Shown: positions 56,741 through 64,000 of the stretch, one piece after another
Layout of the letters: each line of letters starts with the position of its first letter
Position numbering within the stretch: the stretch's first letter is position 1
Assembly: GCF_000321225.1 (NCBI RefSeq)
Contig: NW_004451858.1
Coordinates: forward strand, 54,658 to 118,657
Direction: 5' to 3'
Origin: Odobenus rosmarus divergens
Taxonomy: Eukaryota; Chordata; Mammalia; Carnivora; Odobenidae
DNA length: 64,000 nt
Notes under the pieces: generated by a model
Database searches by the model: none
Told to the model about the DNA's origin: nothing
What the model saw: the letters and a program-made list of their open reading frames with translations, nothing else
Made by a program: the position numbers and the translations under genes

Positions 56741-58989
56741 GTATGTACATGAGTTGATAGATACATAGGTAAGAACCAAATACTGACACCTCATCCATCA
56801 TATGCCTTTATAAGTGGATTTAATATTCAAATTCAATAAATACATTTCAAACATTAGTCATAAAAGTGACTAAAATGGCCAGTAATAGCATACTAGTAGA
56901 ATTTTTTTTTTTTTAGAAAAATTTTTTTAAGTCCTACCATCAACCCCTAAATTGAACACTATTATTCAGCTTCTCTGTATGGTTTTTCCAGCTAGTCCCA
57001 GTGTAATGTTACCTGCTGCCCAACTGACTGAACCCCTAAACAAATACAGTATGGAAAGATCACAGCTTTCCCTAAAGTCCAAGGGCATGACTCACCACCC
57101 TCTTAATTCACTCTTTCCAGAATATCACCAAAAAGGTATCTTATTTGTTACACTGGAACTTTATGATGCAAAATCAACACTCTTAAAAAAGGTTTTGGAA
57201 GCGTCTGAAAATTAGTCAATACACAGAATAGAGACACACATACTATCCTAAATCAGACATAAGGCTGTTACAAGAATATACTGCATATTTCTGCTATTTT
57301 CAAGTATATCACTTACTGACACAGCACATACAACTCACCTTCCTTCCTTCCACGGATTGCTGGTAAGTAGATCAGGAAATGCATCTGAATTAATGTGATT
57401 GATGCATTACAACTATGAAATACTTCCAAAGTATGTATCTGTGTAAAAGTGTCGTACACATCAGATATTCAGCCAATTGCCTTATGATAAATATATGATA
57501 GCCGCATAAGTGTATTAGAAAATGAGGATAACCATCTGAAATTTATAAATATTCAAACCTTTACTGAAAGCAGCTTGTATGTGAAATTTAAATGACATAT
57601 AATACACCAGAAAAAAGGCTCCATTCCAAAGTTCTACAAAAAGGAATTGTATTTACAGATGACATGAACTAATCAAATACAGCTAGTGTCGTTGGGAAAA
57701 CTTAATGGCATGCCATAACTTAATATCACAGTAAATATGCATAACAGAACCCATAATTATTTTTCTAATAATCAAGCCAAAAGCAAAGAAGCAAATGGAG
57801 CAATATAAAAATGAAAACAGAAAAGACAAAGGCAAGTACCACAAAAAACATTTACAACTCAGATGGCTTGAGAAACCAGTTAAACCCCTGAAGCTTTTGG
57901 TTTTTTGTCTATTTTTGTGTTTTGTTTTTATCACATGCTAGTCCTCTCTGTCCCTAAACGCTAAAATGCCCTCATGATTCTGCAGATACCTCCAGAGCAT
58001 GGCCATTCCTCCAGAAATTCCTCCCATTGAAAAAGGTTAATGGAAAGTACAGATGTGTGAAGAAGACAGGCAATCTCTCCATCAGGGGAATGGCTGAATG
58101 GAAAGCAATAGCCCCCCTTCCCCCAGGATCTTCTAGGTGGTCACTCTTAATTTGCCTCTGAGTCCTGCCTCAGATAATCACAACAGCTGCAGAGTAAAAC
58201 ACTGTGCCCAGAACAAAGCTCGCATACCATGAGGGTTCTCTGTTCCCTCACCAACACCAAACTGCTCCTTGGTGGAGGTTTCCAAAATGCAAATGCAACG
58301 TGGGCTTCTCAGATGGATTTGATTTCAATCAAAATTAGTGCCAAACATCTTTGATATGCAAAATGTCTGCATGTCTACACTAGCAAATAAGAATTATCCA
58401 CCAACCAGCACCAAGTTTTCTTCCAAGACGTTAAAGTAATTAGCATATCTGTAAATGTTAAAATACCTGTTGTAAAGATGAAGAAACTGAGAGTCAATAA
58501 TTAAGGGAATCAAATGATCAGAAGAACTACAACCCATAAAACCTTGGGAAAAGTTAATATTTCATAGTCTTTAATAAAGCAAGGCTATTATCATTTCATA
58601 CGGAAATATTTTGAAAGTTTATAGCTAGTGCATATTAAAAGCACATTTTATCAATAAATTTTCACATGCTGAACATATTAGCATATAATTTTAAGGAGGA
58701 ATTTTAAAATATCAAACAGAACTAAGTACTAAGCTAAGGTGCCTGGTTTTTACATATTTTCAACCATATTACATATAATTAATCCACTGAGCTCCTAAAA
58801 ATCCAGTCTGCATTATATGTAATTTGGTGAACAGATTTGCCACTTTTAAACATAGTTTAAGGTTATGTAAGCATGCACAATTAAGGGAATAGAATTAAGT
58901 GACCAAACTCCTGTTGGTAAGAGAGTGGAGTAAGTACATGTCCTCAGTCAGGTTGTGGTCCATTTGAACTGATGGGTTTGCCTGGCTCT
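56741..58989. other. Repeat-poor 3' flank of TMEM182
   Basis: No SINE, LTR or LINE is recognisable over more than 2 kb. It could include a longer TMEM182 3' UTR or downstream elements. An 87-codon plus-strand frame at 56952-57215 is not supported. Confidence 0.4.
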
Positions 58990-59527
58990 TGCCACAAGCA
59001 CACTGTTATTTATTTTTAAGTCATAAATAATTATCTTATAGGAGTCACTAATGTGTATGTGGAGATGCATGTGTGTGGAGAAGAAATGGGGTAAGTTCTC
59101 TGACAACATTTGTTTTCTGTTCTTAATTGTTCTCCAAAGATTTTTTTTTTTTAATAACAGAAGTGAATGCCAAGAAGGAAGCTTTAAATCAAATCTTCAC
59201 TGGCCCAGGTGGTGGTGGTATGCCATTATCAGGTCTTTGTAACCTGTGTGAGCTCTAACAGTTGCAATGAGAGGGAAGCCCATGTTACCTGCTCCTTAGA
59301 GACCTAGGTTCTTGATAGCACCTACAGAGGATGGAAATGTGGATGTCTGGAAAGATTCTAAGACTTTCCTATTAGCAGAAATCACAAGTAAAATGTAAAA
59401 GCAAAATTCAAATACTAACTAAAAAGCTCATCTAATAATTCTACACTGGGATCACCAGAACAAAATGAAAAAAAAAAAAAGTGCTGTTTTAAAACCTCTC
59501 AAAAAAACGGTAGTGGCAACGGTTTGA
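58990..59527 (-). other. TMEM182: TMEM182 3' UTR (proposed)
   Basis: The sequence after the TAA codon on the minus strand contains no recognisable interspersed repeat, as expected of a 3' UTR. The first canonical AATAAA on this strand lies at 59014-59009, which would give a UTR of about 530 nt with cleavage near 58,990. A weaker ATTAAA lies at 58575-58570. The repeat-free stretch continues down to about 57,000, so a longer UTR is possible. The end is inferred, not shown. Confidence 0.45.
59009..59014 (-). promoter_or_regulatory. Candidate TMEM182 polyadenylation signal
   Basis: The plus strand reads tttatt, which is AATAAA on the gene strand, about 515 nt after the stop codon. It is the first canonical hexamer downstream. 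Use of this site cannot be judged without transcript data. Confidence 0.4.
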
Positions 59528-59748
59528 TTAGTGATGTATCTGTATATGCCGCCCAATAACTAGAAACAGTAATCCAGCTAATAAAGAAAAAAATATCCCC
59601 GCCGGGGCCAGGAAAAATGACCAGCCATACAGAATAGAAGGGGTGAACTCCAAGCAGTCTCTCATTTTCATATTTTTGTAGCCTTCCATGTCAGCCACTG
59701 CCTGGACCCAGATGACATACAGCATCACCACCAGGGAGAACAGGATGC
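59528..59748 (-). CDS. TMEM182: TMEM182, terminal coding exon (C-terminal about 73 residues)
   Basis: Transmembrane protein 182 is a four-pass membrane protein of the claudin/PMP22-like superfamily, expressed in muscle and adipose tissue and reported to restrain myogenic differentiation through integrin beta-1. Seen here: on the minus strand a pyrimidine-rich tract ending in ttctcag is followed by an open frame reading (G)[17 protein letters not shown] (third membrane segment), then a loop with [18 protein letters not shown], then [20 protein letters not shown] (fourth segment), ending RHIQIHH and TAA at 59528-59530. The acceptor AG lies at 59750-59749, so the exon starts at 59748 with the second base of a Gly codon (phase 1). 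The sequence closely matches what I know of mammalian TMEM182 (about 229 aa), including the QIHH tail. No frameshift or stop is present, so the exon looks functional. Earlier exons are not in the window and should lie above 64,000. Confidence 0.93.
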
Positions 59749-59954
59749 CTGAGAAGGACAAAACAAAAGACCTTTAGTCTTTCTGAAGATGTGTCCCAAG
59801 AACACTAACCAATCATTTGCCTGATGATATGTCTCTAAAAATACCATTCTAGCCAAATCACCTACTTTGTGTCATACCCTTTATTATGTGTTTTATATGC
59901 ACACTGCTTAGCTTTAATTTTAAAGCATTGTGATGGCAACATAAGAACAATGGC

Positions 59955-60240
59955 AACAGCTGACACGCATTCATTGAGTACTACTCTATGCCAGGCTCTG
60001 TGTTAGGTGTTTATGAACATAAGAGTCAAAGATCCTGCCTAGTGGAATTTCTCCTAACATTTCCCATCTGTACTATATGCCTGGTTTGGGGTCAGCACTG
60101 TAATACATTATTTATTTCAATTTGTACAATGAATTGATAAAATAGGTACTATTGACCCTCGGTTTTAAGGATATGCAAAAACAACCAGTAGTTTTCAGAG
60201 CCGCTTTTTAGCTCAGGTCTTTCCAACTATTATTATATTG
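59955..60240 (-). mobile_element. MIR-like fragment(s), minus strand
   Basis: 'attcattgagtactactcta', 'tgccaggctctgtgttaggt' and later 'ttgataaaataggtactatt' with 'gaccctcggttttaagga' follow reverse MIR. A second partial start near 60,075 suggests two adjacent pieces or an internal insertion. Confidence 0.55.
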
Positions 60241-61592
60241 TTATAATACAGCTTAACTAGTGCTGTGGGTAATTTTGTCAATGAAAACAAAAGCCAAAGT
60301 AAGTATCAGACAAAAACAGAGATGAAAGCACTGAACTAATTTAAAAGAATAGACATGATTCTTTCAAATTGAAATACAGATGCTGAAGATTGATTATAGC
60401 ATAAAGGCAACATTGCCTGGAAAGAATGAGGAAAAAATTAATGAAAAAATTCTGTGGAATGTAAAACCACAGGTATAAGACCAAGAGCCTTATTAGACAA
60501 GAGAAAGGAACAGAAGAAGAATGGAGGGATGCAGGGAGGGAGCAATGTGACCAAAGAGCTTCATGAATGCTAAAACTTGAGAATACTGCAAAGCATATAC
60601 TTTTCCACGTGGCGGTCACTGAAATAACAGAAGGGAGCAGCCCCACTCTGCTGAGCTGCAAACCCAGGAGAGTCAGCCAAGCTGATACACGGGTGAGTGA
60701 GTGACAGGTCCCACACACAAACCACGCAGCCTGAGGGATTCAGATTTGTCCCTGAGCAAAATATACTTGAGGTCATTTGCTAGTTGTCCAAAAGTTCAAT
60801 CCAAACATGTCAAGGACCTATTATAGTCTTGAATTAATGAACGAAACCATCAGGCATAAAATCTCCATATTCTAATTGCGAGTCAGTCTGAAAGGTAAAC
60901 ATAACCCTGTGACTAGGAGCAGAGATGGAGGCATATTGGCAGGACAGAGTAGCTTTTAAGAGCCTAGCCATTAATCATCCTTCTCCAGTTAATTGTGCTC
61001 CCATAGTATTTAGGATGTCTTCTCTCTCTTGGGCCAACCACTGCGTAAAGAATCCTGAGAAGTACACACAAAAGAAGACGGGCTCATAAATATGCCAAGG
61101 TGAGTCTTAAACTTTCTCATAATCGTGATACAAACACAGAGCAATGAAGAATCAACATAGATGTTTCACTAATAAGAAACATCCTTCACACTGTGGTCTG
61201 TAATGTAAATGCAAATACTGGAGCACAGAAGAGTACAATTTAACCACTGAACAACAGCTATGTCAGAGAGAAATAGTAAAGTCATAGCCGGCGAGCAAAC
61301 TCCTTGCAAAGCCGTACCTCAGATGCTGACAACAATATGGCAATGCCATGTGTTGTCGAGCAGCTCTGTGCATTTCAATACATTTCTCTGCAAATATATA
61401 GACACTGTTCTCCCCTAATGTAAAGGTTTGGCTTAGTTATTTGCATACTATTTGCCTTATGCAAACAGACTGCAAATCTTTGTTATTATTTGTTGATATG
61501 TTTCTTATCTCTCTTGCATCATGTGACTCTCTTGTGCTTTACGGTAGTTTTATAAAAACAGAAAATTGCCTTTGTGAGAAACCCGTAGCCTT
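60241..61592. other. Intronic sequence, nothing recognised
   Basis: The minus-strand frame at 60341-60718 (125 codons) has hydrophobic stretches but no family resemblance or splice context, so it is not annotated as an exon. Confidence 0.45.
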
Positions 61593-61803
61593 GGGCGCCT
61601 GGGTGGCTCAGTTGGTTAAGCGACTGCCTTCAGCTCCGGCCATGATCCTGGAGTCCCGGGATCGAGTCCCACATCGGACTCCCTGCTCAGCAGGGAGTCT
61701 GCTTCTCCCTCCGACCCTCTTCCCTCTCATGTGCTCTCTATCTCTTACTCTCTCTCTCTCTCTCAAATAAATAAATTAAAGAAAAAATCTTAAAAAAAAA
61801 AAA
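61593..61803 (+). mobile_element. SINEC, antisense in the TMEM182 intron
   Basis: Head gggcgcctgggtggctcagt, a body with gagtcccgggatcgagtccc, a long (CT)n, then aaataaataaattaaag and A-rich tail. TSDs agaaacccgtagcctt (61577) and agaaaccagtagcctt (61804) differ by one base. It is close to the consensus of the younger copies. Confidence 0.96.
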
Positions 61804-61889
61804 AGAAACCAGTAGCCTTATGCATATTTTCTTTCAAAAGTTGCAAAACCCATTACTGAATTTAGAGTATTTTAAAAAAAATGTATTGT

Positions 61890-62079
61890 GGGGCGCCTGG
61901 GTGGCTCAGTCCTTAAGCGTCTGCCTTCGGCTCAGGTCATGGTCCCAGGGTCCTGGGATGGTGTCCCACATGGGGCTCCCTGCTCAGTGGGAAGCCTGCT
62001 TCTCCCTCTCCCACTCCCCCTGCTTGTGTTCCTGCTCTCGCTATCTCTCTCTGTCAAATAAATAAATAAAATCTTTTTT
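61890..62079 (+). mobile_element. SINEC, antisense in the TMEM182 intron
   Basis: Head ggggcgcctgggtggctcag, tail aaataaataaataaaatctt. TSD aaaaaatgtat lies on both sides (about 61876 and 62080). Confidence 0.95.
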
Positions 62080-63049
62080 AAAAAATGTATCACAAGTAAC
62101 CATGTGGATGATTCTTAATAAGGAAGAATTAACTTATATTTTAAAATTGCTGTTATTTGAAGATCATTTACATCCTGAAAGCAATGAAAATAGGCGTTTC
62201 TATCACTACAATCTTTAACTTTTCACTAATTGAAGATACTGTCATTTAATTCATATCTTATCTGTTTATAATTACATCTTCCCATGGGGTAAAAGAGTGT
62301 TTCCCTACCTATTAAATTGCCAGTGTTTTATACCAGTGTGTATATGTGTGCATGTGCACACTCACATGCAAAGAGACAAACAGAAAGTAAATGAACTAAC
62401 AGACATTGGTAAGTATTTACACCAAAGGCCAATGGTTTAGCTGACATGACAGCAAGAATTTATGATGGGGGTTTTACATAATGCATCTGGCCAACAGAAG
62501 AGTCAGGAGACTATTACCTAGAGGTAGACTGATCAAACAAATAAATATATTGAGGTTAATTGGAGTCATGTTCTTCACTGCCTGAAAAGGGGGTTACAAA
62601 TTTGAAAAGGGGGAAAGGAAAGCTAAAATAAAGTCTATGGTGTTTGTCTGGAATTAAATGTATCAGTGTGAATTTATGGTTCTAGATAGATAGATAGATA
62701 TAGAAGTAAAAGTGTGTGTGTGTGTTAAGGTACACCCGTGTGTATACACCTACATATATTTCCTGGCTCTGTGTCCTGGGAGGATCTGGGAGCAATAACA
62801 CCCCAGTAGCATGGAGCACACCAAGTATCCAGATCTTGGCTTCTAAATATCAGGAACCAGGCATCTCAAAGAATAGGTGAATCCAGGCTGGGACAGAAAG
62901 TACAAGATAAGTCTGGAATGTCAGATATGCTCTCAGAATGGTGGGGGTGTTTCAGAAGCTAGCTCGAGAGGTTCCCCCTAGCCAGCTCTTAGGCAATCAG
63001 ACTATCAGACCAATAATGATAATGGCACATGATACCTCACTGAATAAAA
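62080..63049. other. Intronic sequence, mostly unassigned
   Basis: Short (GATA)n and (TG)n runs lie at about 62,680-62,726. The part from about 62,840 may already be L1ME-related, but I cannot fix a boundary. Confidence 0.4.
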
Positions 63050-63760
63050 GAGAAATCCATGAGCCCACAGTGATATAAATAAATGAATGAATACATTAGG
63101 CAGGGAGAAGGGAAAGCTTTTCCTTAGAGAATGCTAACTTATAAATGTAGAAGGAATAGTTCAATTAGAAATCACCATTTGGCAATCATTTAAGTAATAA
63201 TTCAGGCAAGGGAAAAAAATGGATGCTAAAACTAGTAGATGAAATTTAGATGAGAAATAAATATTTACACAGGCTCAAAATCTCTTCCCACAAAACACTT
63301 ACCAATTGTAAAGGGGAAAACAGCAATTTCATACTGAAGAAACCTGGCAAATAGCACCTTACTCAAATGATCAGAGGGCATATCACCGGTGGCATGGCAT
63401 GCTGATGTCACTAACCACCTTGTAAGATACAATGAAAATAACACAGCATCACTGCTATGATACAGCCAAAAATGAAGAGCCTAAATCCAATCAGAAGGAA
63501 ACATCAAACACACCAACTCAGGAACATTCTAGAAAATCACAGGCCTGTACTCTTGTAGAGTCGAGGTCATGAAGGTCTAAGTAGGACTTATTCTGGTCTG
63601 ATGGAGATTCAGATAACATTACTACTAAATGCAAAGCATGTTCCAGGACTGGAGGCTTTTGCTAGAAAAGACATTGAGATAGTTAGTGAAAGGTGAATGG
63701 AGTCTCTGGGTGAAGGTATTTTTCAACTTCTATGTAAATCTGAAAATATTTCAAAACAAA
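63050..63760 (+). mobile_element. Old L1 (L1ME-like) 3' UTR
   Basis: 'aatccaatcagaaggaaaca', 'aggaacattctagaaaatca', 'aggcctgtactcttgtagag' and 'gaggtcatgaaggtctaagt' match the L1ME tail also seen at 44095-44495. It ends 'ctgaaaatatttcaaaacaa'. Confidence 0.65.
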
Positions 63761-64000
63761 AGACAAAACGAATGAATTAAAAAACACAAAAAAGCATGGT
63801 GAGAATCTGTGGTTATGTGCGTTAGAAAGGACATATGCTGGCGGGAATGGGAGGAGAGTATGTGTGTTCATACACCCAGAAAGACACATTTTCTTTTGGT
63901 GGGCTATTGTGTGATATTGTCTGCAAGAGACTCATTTTAGACCCAAAGACACCCCCAGATTGAAAGTGAGGGGGTGGAAAACCATTTACCATGCTAATGG

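Larger units (their letters stand above)
59749..64000 (-). other. TMEM182: TMEM182 intron preceding the terminal exon (partial)
   Basis: This is the sequence upstream of the acceptor on the gene strand. I found no further exon: the preceding exon should end with a Gly codon's first base followed by GT, after residues like SYIAA, and no such coding stretch is visible. The intron holds a MIR-like fragment, two plus-strand (antisense to the gene) SINEC copies and an L1ME-like tail. The rest is unassigned, with (GATA)- and (TG)-rich patches near 62,680-62,730. Confidence 0.75.

Noticed and set aside
56952..57215. Plus-strand 87-codon frame ending YHQKGILFVTLELYDAK...
   Set aside because: Looks mildly protein-like but has no promoter, no family match I know, and sits just after a T-rich tract. 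Chance is the simpler explanation.
60341..60718. Minus-strand 125-codon frame in the TMEM182 intron, same strand as the gene
   Set aside because: It does not resemble any part of TMEM182 known to precede the terminal exon and has no matching acceptor/donor pair that would give a phase-1 junction.
1..64000. tRNA genes, because tRNA-like boxes occur about twenty times
   Set aside because: All are heads of SINEC elements with CT-rich bodies, A-rich tails and TSDs; none folds as a free-standing tRNA gene with a proper acceptor stem.
1..64000. CRISPR arrays, operons, phage or plasmid modules
   Set aside because: No regularly spaced direct repeats, no bacterial-type gene density or ribosome binding sites. 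The repeats are eukaryotic retroelements and microsatellites.

Overview
This is a stretch of a mammalian nuclear genome, almost certainly from an arctoid carnivoran (the bear, seal/walrus or mustelid side of Caniformia). The evidence is about twenty copies of a tRNA-Lys-derived carnivoran SINE (SINEC) in the arctoid form. They begin near 'gcgcctgggtggctcag', contain 'gggatcgagtccc', and end in a CT-rich tract plus (aaata)n/aaatct tail. Copies of the dog-type young SINEC were not seen. L1 3' ends of carnivoran type, MaLR/ERVL LTRs, L2, MIR and MER5A fossils complete the picture. There is no prokaryotic or viral gene content, no operon and no CRISPR array.

Only one protein-coding exon can be supported: the last coding exon of TMEM182 on the minus strand (59528-59748), with a clean splice acceptor, a phase-1 junction and a TAA stop. 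Everything above 59748 is the preceding TMEM182 intron. Everything from about 59,000 down to 1 is 3' flank. In human, the 3' flank of TMEM182 is a large gene-poor interval, which agrees with the emptiness here.

Layout: 1-3,400, a long GAAA/GGAA microsatellite, an L1ME-like tail, L2 and one SINE. 3,400-4,800, two ERVL-type LTRs head to head, one split by a SINE. 5,000-8,600, mostly repeat-free AT-rich DNA. 8,600-9,416, a SINE split by a truncated L1. 10,400-12,030, a cluster of LTRs with a 130-N gap inside a SINE. 14,056-20,070, an old antisense L1 broken up by two SINEs, a MaLR solo LTR and a complete MaLR provirus. 21,200-23,000, SINEs and an unassigned LTR. 24,038-26,694, a near-perfect 1.33-kb tandem duplication. 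26,700-41,200, sparse repeats (MIR, L2, SINE). 41,398-42,775, an old L1 carrying two SINEs in opposite orientation. 44,000-52,800, sparse SINE, MIR and L1ME. 52,850-54,215, a long L2 fragment. 56,396-56,640, an L1 3' end. 57,000-59,527, repeat-poor DNA with the TMEM182 3' UTR. 59,528-64,000, the TMEM182 exon and intron with two same-strand SINEs and an L1ME tail.

I looked for an undescribed gene system and did not find one. The most unusual structure is the tandem duplication at 24-26.7 kb, which is either a very recent event or a false duplication in the assembly. Repeat family names come from recognising consensus features by eye, so boundaries are approximate except where target-site duplications (TSDs) fix them.
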